Below, piece after piece: positions 19,872 through 29,142 of a stretch of 64,000 nucleotides of DNA. The notes under the pieces were generated by a model that saw only the letters and a program-made list of their open reading frames with translations, was not told where the DNA came from and ran no database searches. Both the position numbers and the translations under genes were made by a program. This stretch comes from Clostridiales bacterium Firm_11 (GTDB lineage Bacteria; Bacillota; Clostridia; Christensenellales; Aristaeellaceae): NCBI GenBank assembly GCA_001604105.1, contig LVAQ01000014.1, positions 79,290-143,289 on the forward strand, written 5' to 3'. Within the stretch, counting starts at the first letter, position 1, and the number at the start of each line of letters is the position of its first letter.

Positions 19872-20239
19872 GCGCTAGCCGGATGGGTTTGGCAGTATCT
19901 AGCGAAGCGAACTTGTGCTGTTGTACGTCGAATGCACAGGAGTTTAGTGCGAGGGCAGCGTTCCGTATGCAGGGCAGCGTTGAGATCGAATGGCTTCTGC
20001 GGTTGTCACGTTTTCCAGTTAGCGTGAAGCGTGACGATGCTGTGCACAGCGCAGGAGCGCCAATCAACACTGGTTTGAAGAACTTGCCTGGCTTTCGCAT
20101 AAGCATGCAATGAGGATTTAGAAAGCTTGAACTACAAGCTGCACATTCTGTATCGGCGAAAATAACAGGACAAGCATGTATTTTTACAAAGCGTTGTTGA
20201 ATCAATCCCCTGTTGACAGGTTTTGATTGTGAGGCGAAC

Positions 20240-20290
20240 CATAGCAAGGCGTGCCGCACGCGGGTAAAGTGTGGGGCACGCTTGGCTATG
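20240..20290. repeat. Long imperfect inverted repeat
   Basis: Outer arms CATAGC/GCTATG and inner GCGTGCC/GGCACGC with one shifted base pair. It may be a terminator or an RNA structure; no T run. Confidence 0.45.
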
Positions 20291-20481
20291 GCGCGCGCAG
20301 TATGGGACAAACACCAAACAGGATTTGTATCAGGCTATGAACAGAACGTTGCTTGGATGATAACAGTGATAGTATCGTGGATACCCCGTTGGCTCGGCTG
20401 GATGGGTTTAGGGTTGCTTACTGCTTCAGGGGCGGCAATTCAACTTGCAATCTACATAGCATCAAAAATTGCAAAAAATGC

Positions 20482-20510
20482 TTGCAATGCACCTCATTCT
20501 TTGTTATAAT
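20482..20510 (+). promoter_or_regulatory. Promoter pointing toward tRNA-Ala
   Basis: TTGCAA, 17 bases, TATAAT. The transcript would start near 20517, open with the hairpin ATGCTG-N5-CAGCAT, and reach the tRNA about 180 bases later. Confidence 0.65.
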
Positions 20511-20696
20511 CCATGATGCTGGTTTGCAGCATGTAGACGCTTTCGTATGGTCATTACTTCGTGCTTTAGTACAGGGTCGTAGCCATCATTCCTCGGCGGT
20601 ATGCGTATTTGCAGCAAGCAGCCTTTCTTAGTATGGGACTTCAGTGCAGTAGACAGACCTTAGGTTTTGATATAGTACCTCACACTAAGTACGTAA

Positions 20697-20772
20697 GGGG
20701 CATTGGCACAGTTGGTAGTGCGCCTCGTTCGCATCGAGGAGGCCAGCGGTTCGAATCCGCTATGCTCCACCA
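20697..20772 (+). tRNA. tRNA-Ala (anticodon CGC)
   Basis: 76 bases with an encoded CCA end. The acceptor stem GGGGCAT/ATGCTCC contains the G3-U70 wobble pair that identifies tRNA-Ala. The anticodon stem CCTCG/CGAGG encloses TTCGCAT, giving anticodon CGC. The T loop is TTCGAAT. Confidence 0.97.
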
Positions 20773-21391
20773 TCACAGGTCGTCCATCTCGATACGAGGG
20801 GCGACTTTTTTATTGGCAAGAAGTTTGCTGGCAGGCGTTTACTCGACAATTCCAGCTGGAATCATGACGGTTTACCTAAATCACCGATGGATACACTGCT
20901 ACCACGCATGTAACGCGTGAATCATTTACCGGATAGTCAAACGGCGGGCAACCCCCTATCATCATTCTTGTGTAACAGGCGCTGGATGCCGCTTCCTTAG
21001 GCTTCTGCCCGGTTGTGCAGTCAGTAATCTGCACGATTAGCAAACGAACAAAAGTAGCATATAATCACTTTTGGTTTTTAGCGGGAATGCGGGTATTTCT
21101 GTAGAATATTAGAGTATCAGTAATCGCAGCCTTCCCTGGGAAGCTGGGGAAGGCAAACGACTTGCTGTGGCATGTTGCAATGCATCACAAAGCTGTTCGA
21201 GACACAGACATTTGCTGATTTTAACTGATACAGCACGAGCAAAACAATGAGGCTAAAGACAACCGTGAACAGGAAGGCACAAGCGTCAAGCTTGCTTTCA
21301 AACCTCCATTAAGCCGTGAGTGTAAGGAAAATTGTTGCCCCGACTCTGTTTCAATTGCGAAATCAACAGATTGTAAAAAGGAGTTATGCTT
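20773..21391. other. Intergenic region after tRNA-Ala
   Basis: Contains the tRNA terminator and a hairpin at 21130-21155 (GCCTTCCC/GGGAAGGC). I see no gene in the remaining ~580 bases. Confidence 0.5.
20779..20811 (+). terminator. Rho-independent terminator of tRNA-Ala
   Basis: GTCG/CGAC stem with inner CTCG/CGAG pairing, followed by six T residues. Confidence 0.75.
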
Positions 21392-22069
21392 ATGAAGCGA
21401 ATCCTTCCGATGCTGGTGATCCTTTTCGTGCTGCTTGCCGGCTGTTCTCCTCAGGCTGGAGAGGCAGACCAAACACAAGCGGACGCCGTATCCGCGGCGA
21501 CTTTAGCAAGGTACAGGGAAAGTGAAATCATGGAATTCGAGGGCGCGCAGCTTGACCCTGCCGTTGGACCGCGGGACAATTCCATTAAGGGCATCCAGCA
21601 AGTCGACATCGAAACATACACGCTGTCCATCAATGGATTGGTCGATGAACCTGTAACCCTGACCTATGAACAGGTACTGGCGCTTGAGCCCTATGAAAGG
21701 CTTGTCACCTTGTATTGTGTCGAGGGTTGGGATGCCACTGTGCTATGGAAAGGTGTTTTAATCGATGATCTCATCCAACTGGGCGGCGCTAAACCCGAAG
21801 CGGTGACAGTTATCTTCAGTTCTGTGGATGGATATACCACTTCCCTGCCGTTGCAAACCATTCAGGAGAAGCAACTGATCCTGGCTTACAACGCAAACGG
21901 GTTAGAATTGCCGCCGTCCATGGGGTACCCCTTCATTGTTGTGGCAGAGGATAAACTGGGGTACAAGTGGGGCAGATGGGTGCGCAGCATTACGCTATCC
22001 GACGATGCGGATTATAAAGGATACTGGGAGAACTTGGGTTATTCCAATGAGGCGGATATCGCACAGTGA
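21392..22069 (+). CDS. Lipoprotein with SUOX-like molybdopterin-binding fold
   Basis: A 225-residue exported protein. The signal peptide ends in the lipobox LLAGC, so Cys18 is probably lipidated. The rest is an oxidoreductase molybdopterin-binding (sulfite oxidase/MsrP-type) domain. Cys109 in TLYCVEGWD is at the position that ligates molybdenum in the family, and WKGVLIDDLI and YPFIVVAEDKLGYKWG are typical. The usual heme or FAD partner is not nearby and no molybdopterin genes are in the window. Substrate unknown. Start at 21392 gives the right distance from AAAGGAG. Confidence 0.82.
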   Translation: MKRILPMLVILFVLLAGCSPQAGEADQTQADAVSAATLARYRESEIMEFEGAQLDPAVGPRDNSIKGIQQVDIETYTLSINGLVDEPVTLTYEQVLALEPYERLVTLYCVEGWDATVLWKGVLIDDLIQLGGAKPEAVTVIFSSVDGYTTSLPLQTIQEKQLILAYNANGLELPPSMGYPFIVVAEDKLGYKWGRWVRSITLSDDADYKGYWENLGYSNEADIAQ

Positions 22070-22389
22070 TCAGCACGAGCGCTGTGATCGAGGGAGTAAC
22101 CAGCGTGGCATTGCCTTCCAATAGCAAGACAGATAATGGGACGGCTTTCGGTATCGGGTTTGTCGTAACATCGTAGTTAGGATAAATCCAGATGGATAAC
22201 TAACACTGGGTAATCGACGATGACAAATTGCGCAGTCGCGCAGCATATTCAACAAGCGCAAGATGGCTTCACCTTAATGCGGCAATCCCATGGTTTTACA
22301 TTGCTTTTATCGTTTGCCACTTGTTGCTTTCGCATAGGTTTCCATGTATAATGGGTGCAATGCTCAATGTGTGAGGAGCTTGAAAACAG
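22070..22389. other. Intergenic region upstream of the 228-residue protein
   Basis: Holds the promoter at 22324-22352 and nothing else I can support. Confidence 0.5.
22324..22352 (+). promoter_or_regulatory. Promoter of the hypothetical/HD-GYP gene group
   Basis: TTGCTT, 17 bases, TATAAT, 37 bases before the ATG at 22390. Confidence 0.65.
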
Positions 22390-23076
22390 ATGATTGAAAC
22401 GGTTGATGAAAAAAGGATGCCCAATGATTTGTATCGTTCTCTGCTACTAAAGCTCCCAGACGTATTTGCTGCCAACATCCTGATGGATGGCGAGGATACT
22501 GTACGCGAAGTACACATTGTAGCCGGACTAAGCCGCAATCCCAAGTTGATCAGCAGAGATGTGCAAAGCGCGCTGCTGGCCGCGTTTGGGTTTCGGGTGG
22601 ATCATCGGGTTATCAGCATTGCGCAACTGGCGGCAAATCCGTTTGAGATGCCCGAACAACCGGAGCGCCTTGGAGCGGGTACGCGCATCCAGTGCGTGGA
22701 GGTATCCACGCGGGTTGAGGAAAAGCGTTACCATGTAAGCGTTCGTCTACGCCATGGTGAACATGATTTTCTTGGTGAGGCTGTTAGCCGCAACACCGCA
22801 ACCCTGCGGATGCGGGCTGCTGTTCAGGCAACACTGAACGCGGTGCACGGGTTTTTGGGCGTTGAAGATCTGTTCACCATCCTGGCGACACAGCCTACCA
22901 CCATTGGCGGCACCACCATCGCCTTAACATTGCTGGAATACTCCTATGCCAGGGAAGATCGCCTGTTGATCGGCTCGGCGCAGCAGGGCGAGGACGCGGC
23001 GGTTGGCTTTGTAAAGAGCGCGTTGGACGCCATGAACCGCAGCCTGTCTATCGCGGCAGGGTGCCAATCCATTTGA
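22390..23076 (+). CDS. Conserved-looking hypothetical protein next to HD-GYP
   Basis: A 228-residue soluble protein of unknown function. It has two visible parts. Residues 1-80 are an alpha/beta segment with DTVREVHIVAGLSRNPK and DVQSALLAAFGFRVDHRVISIAQL. Residues about 95-228 have alternating strands and helices (IQCVEVSTRVEEKRYHVSVRLRHG, then LTLLEYSYAREDRLLIGSAQQG). There are no membrane segments. GAGGAG and a good promoter precede it. It lies 265 bases upstream of the HD-GYP gene on the same strand, so a role in the same signalling pathway is possible but unproven. Confidence 0.75.
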   Translation: MIETVDEKRMPNDLYRSLLLKLPDVFAANILMDGEDTVREVHIVAGLSRNPKLISRDVQSALLAAFGFRVDHRVISIAQLAANPFEMPEQPERLGAGTRIQCVEVSTRVEEKRYHVSVRLRHGEHDFLGEAVSRNTATLRMRAAVQATLNAVHGFLGVEDLFTILATQPTTIGGTTIALTLLEYSYAREDRLLIGSAQQGEDAAVGFVKSALDAMNRSLSIAAGCQSI

Positions 23077-23172
23077 AAGGAAACGAGACGGACGGGGTTT
23101 CTTTAAGCGTAGCGGAATATAGCATGCCTGATAGCGAATGGCAGAGCCTAGCGAATAGGAGGCTATATTCTT

Positions 23173-23256
23173 ATGAAAAAGACGAAGATCATGGCGGCTT
23201 TGATGGCGCTGGTTTCTTTCGTTCTCTCCGCTGGTGCATTTGTAACCTGGAGGTAA
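23173..23256 (+). CDS. 27-residue hydrophobic peptide upstream of the HD-GYP gene
   Basis: A short frame MKKTKIMAALMALVSFVLSA... ending in TWR, preceded by AGGAGG ten bases before its ATG. The product is a basic start followed by one hydrophobic helix, like a small membrane or signal peptide. It could be a regulatory leader peptide for the next gene or a small exported peptide. There is no AgrB-like processing gene nearby. Coding status is uncertain. Confidence 0.45.
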   Translation: MKKTKIMAALMALVSFVLSAGAFVTWR

Positions 23257-23341
23257 CATGCCCTGGAGTCCGATCTGCCGTCCGTCTCGTTCTCCCCATA
23301 GATATTCATCAGGTCATCCCTTTACGCAGGTGGAGGTACCT

Positions 23342-24622
23342 ATGAACAACAGATCCCGCATATACATTTTGACTGTGATCCTGATCGGAATGGCAATGGC
23401 GGTTGTGACCACGCACCAGTTTATCCTTAGCAAAGAAGGCGTTCCCTTTTCTGAGTATGGCTGGAATATCCTGTTCTTGATCGCCATATGCGCTGTCTGC
23501 CGGTCGTTTCCCATAATTATGAAGAATGATCAACAATTGGACATGTCTGTCATCGCCATTCTGGCGGCTTTTTTATTACACGGCATGGAAGCGGCAGTAA
23601 TTGTGTACCTGGCTAGTTCATTGATAACCTTTGAAAAAGACGGCGGCAGAATAAGATGCATCTACAATACCAGCCCAAGCAAAACGCTGTTTAACCTGAG
23701 TGATATCGTCATCGCGATTGTTGTACCGGGGCTGATCTGTCGGATACTCCCCTGGCAACCGGGCATGCTGAGCTTCCCGCTGGTACTCTTGCCAACGTTG
23801 ATTTTTTCCATTCTTGCGTTTGTATTCAATTATCTGGGGTTACTTTTACTTTTCTACTTGAATGGTGATATCGTACCGCGCGAGATGGGCAAAGCGCTTG
23901 CGGGGCTTACCGTCAATGTGCTGGCGGCCATGCCGCTGGGGTTAATGCTCAGTTTGCTGCTTTCGCTTCCTTCCGGTATCTGGTTGTCGCTAGTAATGGT
24001 GTTTCCGCTGCTGCTGGCGCGTTATGCCTGGAAACTCTATCTGGACGCTACACGCTACCGGGAGCAGCTGCTCACTGCGTTTGTTTCCAGCATGGAGGCG
24101 CGCGATCCCTATACGCAGGGGCACAGCCAGCGCGTGGGCGAGTATGCGCAGTGCATTGCGCGGCAGTTGCGGTGCTCTGCCCAGCAGATAGATTCGCTGC
24201 GTGAAGGGGCGCTTTTACATGATATTGGAAAAATCGGTGTGAGCGACCTGATACTGCATAAACCAAGCGCGTTATCCCGTGAGGAACGGGAGATTATGCA
24301 ACAGCATCCCGTTATCGGTGCGGATATTGTTGAAAAAGTAGGCCTGTCGGACGCAGTGCTGGAAATGATCCGCAACCATCACGAGCGCTGCGATGGCAAG
24401 GGATATCCTGATGGCCGCCTGGCGGGAGAACTGCGCCTGTCCACGCGGATTCTGGCTGCGGCCGATGCCTATGACGCCATGACCAGCGATCGCCCTTACC
24501 GCAGCAGCATGTCGCTGGAACAGGCGCGCGAGGAGCTGCAGCGTGGCAAGGGAACACAGTTTGATGCCGATGTTGTGGAAGCCTTGCTGGCGGTGATGGA
24601 CAGGGAGGGGTGCGGCGCATGA
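23342..24622 (+). CDS. Membrane HD-GYP cyclic-di-GMP phosphodiesterase
   Basis: A 426-residue protein predicted to hydrolyse cyclic di-GMP. Residues 1-230 contain about seven membrane segments forming an uncharacterised sensor. The HD-GYP domain occupies about 240-420: HSQRVGEYA, His293-Asp294 in LLHDIGKIG, the HPVIGADIVE helix, then HHERCDGKGYPDG carrying the GYP signature. GTGGAGG precedes ATG 23342. It overlaps the next gene by four bases (ATGA). Confidence 0.9.
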   Translation: MNNRSRIYILTVILIGMAMAVVTTHQFILSKEGVPFSEYGWNILFLIAICAVCRSFPIIMKNDQQLDMSVIAILAAFLLHGMEAAVIVYLASSLITFEKDGGRIRCIYNTSPSKTLFNLSDIVIAIVVPGLICRILPWQPGMLSFPLVLLPTLIFSILAFVFNYLGLLLLFYLNGDIVPREMGKALAGLTVNVLAAMPLGLMLSLLLSLPSGIWLSLVMVFPLLLARYAWKLYLDATRYREQLLTAFVSSMEARDPYTQGHSQRVGEYAQCIARQLRCSAQQIDSLREGALLHDIGKIGVSDLILHKPSALSREEREIMQQHPVIGADIVEKVGLSDAVLEMIRNHHERCDGKGYPDGRLAGELRLSTRILAAADAYDAMTSDRPYRSSMSLEQAREELQRGKGTQFDADVVEALLAVMDREGCGA

Positions 24623-25164
24623 TACTCGTCTACATGTTAGCGTTCGCGGTTGTAGTGGGATATCTGCGCGGAGGGCGTTTAAACCGCTATCTGCAAAAAC
24701 CGCTGAAAGGTATTCTTTTACCAATCATTGCGTTCTTGCTGGAAAGCAGTTTTGCCTGGCTTCCGCGTATTCTCGAAGTACCCCCGCTGCGCTGGCTGTG
24801 GATGGTGGTCGTGGCAGAATACCTGTGCCTGTTCACTTTTTTATTTCTTAACCGGGATGAGCGCGCATTGTGGCTGGTTGCGCTGGGAACGGCGACCAAC
24901 TTCGCTGCGATGGCAGCCCATCAGATGCGTATGCCCGTGAGTCCGGTCATCTTTGAATACCCCTCTTTAGTCAGCTTTGTGGAGCGCGTGCAAAGCGGAG
25001 AACTGATCGAGTATGTGCTTGTTGGGTGGGATGCACCGTTATGGTGGCTGGGGGATTGCATTCCCATTCCATGGGGTGTACCCGGCGTGGCAAGCGCGGG
25101 TGATTTTCTGATGGGCGCGGGGCTATTCTGGTGGGTACAGCGGATGATGCTGCGCAAACAATAA
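24619..25164 (+). CDS. DUF5317-type membrane protein
   Basis: A 181-residue membrane protein with about five hydrophobic segments. The N-terminus (YLRGGRLNRYL) and the C-terminal glycine-rich IPIPWGVPGVASAGDFLMGAG segment resemble DUF5317 proteins of Clostridia. Function unknown. ATG 24619 overlaps the HD-GYP stop as ATGA with GGGAGGGG upstream, so it is translationally coupled and may be a partner of that sensor. Confidence 0.75.
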   Translation: MILVYMLAFAVVVGYLRGGRLNRYLQKPLKGILLPIIAFLLESSFAWLPRILEVPPLRWLWMVVVAEYLCLFTFLFLNRDERALWLVALGTATNFAAMAAHQMRMPVSPVIFEYPSLVSFVERVQSGELIEYVLVGWDAPLWWLGDCIPIPWGVPGVASAGDFLMGAGLFWWVQRMMLRKQ

Positions 25165-25282
25165 GATAGCGATGCAAAGCCAACCAACATCACATGCTTT
25201 ACCGCCATGCATTTACTTAACGTGTGCATTGCATGCCTTGTATAACTCTTCAAACGGCTTGGGCGATTTGGATATCGTGGCG

Positions 25283-26461
25283 CTAGTCTGTCGCACGACG
25301 GCCAAGGCGCGATTTCTGCTGGTAGAGGCGTGAATCCGCCTGTGCAAACAGTGCGTCGGGTGAAGTTATATCCGGGGACCACTCAGCAATGCCAGCACTG
25401 ATTGAAAGTGAATAAGGAAGTGCGAAATACAAACAGATTCTGGACAGGTGTTGATTGATGCGTTCAATGAGCGCGAGACACTCCGGATAGCTTTGCCGTG
25501 TGATGATTACAAACTCATCACCTCCATAACGGCTGTAAAACGCCGATTTGCCGCATACCGACTGCAAAGCCGCCCCCATAAGCTTGAGGGCGTTATCCCC
25601 AGCATTATGGCCGAAACGGTCATTAATCTGCTTGAAATTGTTCAGATCCATCAGGATTAATCCAAATGGCTTCTGCTTATGGCCGAGCTGAAACAGGTTC
25701 TGAAGATAATAATCCGTATGCCGCCGATTGAATAACCCCGTGAGAGTGTCGGTGGCGATTTCCGCGTTCTGTATATTGATAAACATGATAAGCAAAGAAA
25801 TTACGGTTGCCAGCCAAATCACCGTTACCTGATGATACCATATCTGCACTACCACACCAAGTATCGGCGGTATGGCAAAGAACATTAGCGGACGCGTATG
25901 GCGTCGATGGGATGGCGTGCGCGCAAGACCACGCTGCCGCCCTCGCCGGATGGAATACGCAAACACCTTTACAAACGCCAGCACCATCAATAGGGTGGAA
26001 AACACAAAAGAGAGGGATAGCAGCGAACCGCGTTGGTAGACGTTGTTTTCATCGATGTGGAACAGATAGGAGCCTTCGATGCTCAACAGCGTTGCAATCA
26101 GGTTCAAGGCAACGGGGAGAAGGTACAACAGCAACAGTTCATCGCGTTTGGTTTTGGACAGCCCCATTTTGATGTCACAAAAGCAGATGTACAACAGGGA
26201 CATGACCGGATTGAGCAGATAATACCCAACGGTAAAGAACAGGTTCCAAGTTCGCGCGCCTGGAAACATACGACCATCCACAAGCCATGTGCCGCCATCC
26301 AGTACCAACATGGCAATGTTGGTGATAATCATCCAGTTGAACAGGCGCTGATCGGCGAGGATGAAACGGTTTGTTTTACGTATCGTGTCAAAAAGGAGAA
26401 CCCCAAGAATGAGAAGCGCGAAACTATTTACCGTAATTGCAGGCATCCATTGCGCCACCAT
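25283..26461 (-). CDS. Membrane diguanylate cyclase (GGDEF)
   Basis: A 392-residue protein predicted to make cyclic di-GMP. Residues 1-235 hold six to eight membrane segments. The GGDEF domain covers about 240-390, with the intact active-site signature GGDEF at residues 313-317 (SRYGGDEFV) and DLNNFKQINDRFGH upstream. No RxxD inhibitory site is evident five residues before GGDEF. It converges on the HD-GYP/DUF5317 pair, so opposing enzymes of the same second messenger are adjacent. Confidence 0.92.
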   Translation of the reverse strand: MVAQWMPAITVNSFALLILGVLLFDTIRKTNRFILADQRLFNWMIITNIAMLVLDGGTWLVDGRMFPGARTWNLFFTVGYYLLNPVMSLLYICFCDIKMGLSKTKRDELLLLYLLPVALNLIATLLSIEGSYLFHIDENNVYQRGSLLSLSFVFSTLLMVLAFVKVFAYSIRRGRQRGLARTPSHRRHTRPLMFFAIPPILGVVVQIWYHQVTVIWLATVISLLIMFINIQNAEIATDTLTGLFNRRHTDYYLQNLFQLGHKQKPFGLILMDLNNFKQINDRFGHNAGDNALKLMGAALQSVCGKSAFYSRYGGDEFVIITRQSYPECLALIERINQHLSRICLYFALPYSLSISAGIAEWSPDITSPDALFAQADSRLYQQKSRLGRRATD

Positions 26462-26992
26462 AGCAACGCCCCCTACCCATTATACGAGAGCATTATACCA
26501 TAAAACGGAAGATATGCGCACAATATTGATAAAGTTCTGTAACAATACCGTAACGATATGTGCATTTTCGTTGGGAAGAGTCGTAGCGCGAATTCGATGA
26601 CAGCATGCAATTTCTTTGGTGAAGATGATGATACGGCAGTCGCTTCAAAGAACACAGCTCCGCTTACCCATTCGCTTCATCAGCGTATGAATGGAGCGCT
26701 CAAAAAGCAGAGAACAAACATATGGCTGCGTTGATGTGTTTGTTTAGCGCAAACCAGTCGACGTCTAAACGTAATGATTAAGTTGGTATCAGCTGCGGTA
26801 TTGCGCACATCAAACCAGCAAGGGGTGAAGAGCTTGCCCCAGAACGGATAAAACACGACATCTCGGATGCTGGAATGTGATCAACTGCTTATGGAATGCA
26901 ATGAGTGGCCAAATGGGCTTGAAAAGCACTTTAAGTGCATGAAGCGATGCGCCATCGGCGGCTATGCAAAGCTATATGCCGATGAAGGGCAT
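26462..26992. other. Intergenic region
   Basis: Two TATAAT-like boxes on the minus strand near 26480-26500 could serve the GGDEF gene, without clear -35 partners. A hairpin CATCGGC/GCCGATG at 26953-26984 follows the 77-residue minus-strand frame and may terminate it. No other gene is seen. Confidence 0.4.
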
Positions 26993-27226
26993 TTATGGCT
27001 CCCACTCGCTAAGCAACAGTTCTGCCGCGGCGATCATACCGCTTTGTATCATATCCTTTGCCTGGCCGCGGCCATCCCAGTTGTTACCTTGACGAACATA
27101 CAGGCTTTCCAGTAACCCCTGTAAATACTCCTTCGTGAATGCGGGATCATTCAACTGGCGAAGTTTAAATTGTGCATACGCGTTATCAAAAGAATCGTCA
27201 AACACTTGTTGTAAAAACTCATCCAT
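26993..27226 (-). CDS. Small acidic protein of unknown function
   Basis: A 77-residue frame with a compositionally normal, helical, acidic product (MDEFLQQVFDDSFDNAYAQF, then EYLQGLLESLYVRQGNNW). No known domain is recognised. The ribosome site is weak (GGAAG close to the ATG). A hairpin lies just past the stop. The amino-acid composition favours a real gene over chance. Confidence 0.55.
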   Translation of the reverse strand: MDEFLQQVFDDSFDNAYAQFKLRQLNDPAFTKEYLQGLLESLYVRQGNNWDGRGQAKDMIQSGMIAAAELLLSEWEP

Positions 27227-27442
27227 GGGCTTCCAACTTTCATCAGCAGAATATCAAGACGCGCGCGTATCATCGGCGTCTGATAGCCATTATAGGCGAT
27301 GATGGCGTATACTTCAAGAGATGTGAGCGCAATGTTGCTCCGACCGGCATGAACTGTGCATGATGTAAAAGGCTCGCTTGTTTGAATCGGGTTGATTCGT
27401 GGTATACTTACGGTGAATCCTTTAGAGATAAGAGGTTAACGG

Positions 27443-28084
27443 ATGACGATATCATTATTACATCCCGAAGCGCTGTGGATTCAGGATGATGACGACGCAA
27501 CCACCTATTTTGGCGGTGATCAGGAATGGTTCCAAAGAGGCCGCAGCCGATTGGATGGATGCGGGCCTACCAGCGCGGCAACGATGACTGCATACCTGGC
27601 GCGCACCAGACCCGCGTTGAAAGCGTTATGTGATTGCGCTGATGATATGCGCCGTACGCGGTTTGCCGCGCATATGGAAGCGTTGTACACCTATGTGACG
27701 CCAGGCAACATGGGTTTGAATCGGGTGGAAATGTTCACCGATGGAATGGCAGCTTATCTGAAAAGCCGCAATATCGAGCTTACCGCACATGTATTTCAGG
27801 CATATGGCAATCTTCGAAAGCGGCGCGCGCCCGTGGAGGATATCGCCGCGTTTGTAAAGGCTGGACTTGCCAGTGATTGCCCAATTGCGTTTCTTAACCT
27901 GACAAGGGGAAGCGTTCACAATATCCAGAGCTGGCATTGGATTACCCTGGTAAGCGCGGAGATCGATGAAAACCGCCTGGATGTATGCGCCAGCGATGAA
28001 GGAAAATTGGTTTGCTTTGACCTGCGGCTTTGGTACCTTTCTACGCATATGCAGGGGGCATTGGTATACTATACGCAGGCATAG
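27443..28084 (+). CDS. C39-like (papain-fold) cysteine peptidase family protein, putative
   Basis: A 213-residue protein without a signal peptide. A candidate nucleophile is the Cys in LDGCGPTSAATM near residue 40, and a candidate His is in SWHWITLV near residue 175. This order and spacing fit C39-like/papain-fold peptidases. The frame between has a conserved-looking FVKAGLASDCPIAFLNL stretch. Substrate unknown, and cytoplasmic location would be unusual for a C39 bacteriocin protease. Followed by a strong hairpin at 28158. Confidence 0.6.
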   Translation: MTISLLHPEALWIQDDDDATTYFGGDQEWFQRGRSRLDGCGPTSAATMTAYLARTRPALKALCDCADDMRRTRFAAHMEALYTYVTPGNMGLNRVEMFTDGMAAYLKSRNIELTAHVFQAYGNLRKRRAPVEDIAAFVKAGLASDCPIAFLNLTRGSVHNIQSWHWITLVSAEIDENRLDVCASDEGKLVCFDLRLWYLSTHMQGALVYYTQA

Positions 28085-28157
28085 TGTTATAAACCACTGG
28101 CGAACATAATACCGCTGTGTCTGTGCTGAACCTAGCATTTGAAACAGCATACCAATA

Positions 28158-28208
28158 GGGACGCCACCGGCATGTGTGGGAGTGTGTCACACATGCTGGC
28201 GGCGTCCC
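28158..28208. terminator. Hairpin between convergent genes
   Basis: GGGACGCC...GGCATGTGTG paired with CACACATGC...GGCGTCCC, about 20 base pairs. It lies between the C39-like gene (plus) and the TPI-like gene (minus). Confidence 0.65.
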
Positions 28209-28253
28209 GTTATCATGGAGCGTTGTGCAGAATTGCGCATGGAATGCATAGCA

Positions 28254-29030
28254 TCATTTTGCCATAGCGCAAGGGAGCACCATACGAATTATCGCATCGA
28301 AACGTTCGGCATCCCATGCGCTCCGGCCAATAAACAACCCGTCGATATGCGGTTTGGCAATCAAGGACAGTGCGTTTTGCGGGTTGACACTACCGCCGTA
28401 TAGAATGGGGATGCTTGCTCCCAGCTTGCCAAAAAGGGTTGTTAGGGTTTCCCGAATGGTGCTATGCCTTTGCTCCGCGTATTCCGCTGTGGCGGGTTCA
28501 CCATCCACGCCGATAGCCCATACTGGTTCGTATGCAATGCGAAGCGGCGGGGGATTTCGATCGACACCAAACAAACCGGTTTGCAATTGTATGCGCAAAA
28601 CCTCATCCGCAATGCCTTGCATCTTTTGCAACTTGGTTTCGCCAATGCACAGCAGCGGGGTAAAACCATGCCGCAATGCCGCGTGTACTTTCCGGTTTAC
28701 CATCGCATCATCCTCGCCCATCAGGTGCCTTCGTTCGCTGTGGCCGAGTTCCACAATCTCAACGCCTGTCTCTTTGAGCATCAATGGGGATATTTCTCCG
28801 GTGAACTGTCCCGTATCTTCCCAGCACATGTTTTGCGCACCAAGGAGGATGCCGTGATTGCGGCAGATGATGCCTGCGCTCTCCAGCGAAGTATAGGAAG
28901 GGATTACAAACAGCTCCATCTGCTCCCTTGGGATATCGGCAGTCAATGTTCCCAGCTTGGTCAGGAAGGCTTTTGACTGGGCAATGGTTTGCACCATTTT
29001 GGTGTTCGTGCCAATGTAAAGCTTTGCCAT
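28254..29030 (-). CDS. Triosephosphate isomerase-like sugar-phosphate isomerase
   Basis: A 258-residue TIM barrel with catalytic residues intact: Lys11 (GTNTK), His97 (ELGHSERRH), Glu168 (AYEPVWAIG), and the phosphate-binding GGSVN and IGRSAWD. It could be a second TpiA. However, it sits last in an operon with DhaK, DhaL and an RpiB-like gene. In known erythritol/threitol pathways a TPI homologue converts L-erythrulose 1-phosphate, so that role is the better guess (inference). Start at ATG 29030 fits the family; the frame opens upstream. Confidence 0.85.
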   Translation of the reverse strand: MAKLYIGTNTKMVQTIAQSKAFLTKLGTLTADIPREQMELFVIPSYTSLESAGIICRNHGILLGAQNMCWEDTGQFTGEISPLMLKETGVEIVELGHSERRHLMGEDDAMVNRKVHAALRHGFTPLLCIGETKLQKMQGIADEVLRIQLQTGLFGVDRNPPPLRIAYEPVWAIGVDGEPATAEYAEQRHSTIRETLTTLFGKLGASIPILYGGSVNPQNALSLIAKPHIDGLFIGRSAWDAERFDAIIRMVLPCAMAK

Positions 29031-29142
29031 GTACAGCGTATCTCCTTTGGGTATGGGTTGATAATCACTTGGGTTGCGAGGTGTCATCGCTGTTTAGCGC
29101 CCGTGTTATCGCATGGACGAACGCGGATGTTCGGTAGGATTA

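Larger units (their letters stand above)
19872..20696. other. Long intergenic region upstream of tRNA-Ala
   Basis: About 825 bases without a supportable gene. It holds an imperfect long hairpin at 20240-20290 (CATAGC...GCGTGCC with GGCACGC...GCTATG) and a strong promoter at 20482-20510 that points toward tRNA-Ala. Small frames on both strands have no ribosome site or family resemblance. Confidence 0.5.

Noticed and set aside
20213..20509. A 98-codon plus-strand frame with a hydrophobic middle
   Set aside because: No ribosome site, it runs across the 20240 hairpin and the tRNA promoter, and the composition looks random.
23173..23256. AgrD-like autoinducing peptide
   Set aside because: The peptide lacks the Cys and acidic tail of AgrD precursors and there is no AgrB gene nearby. 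Kept only as an uncertain small frame.
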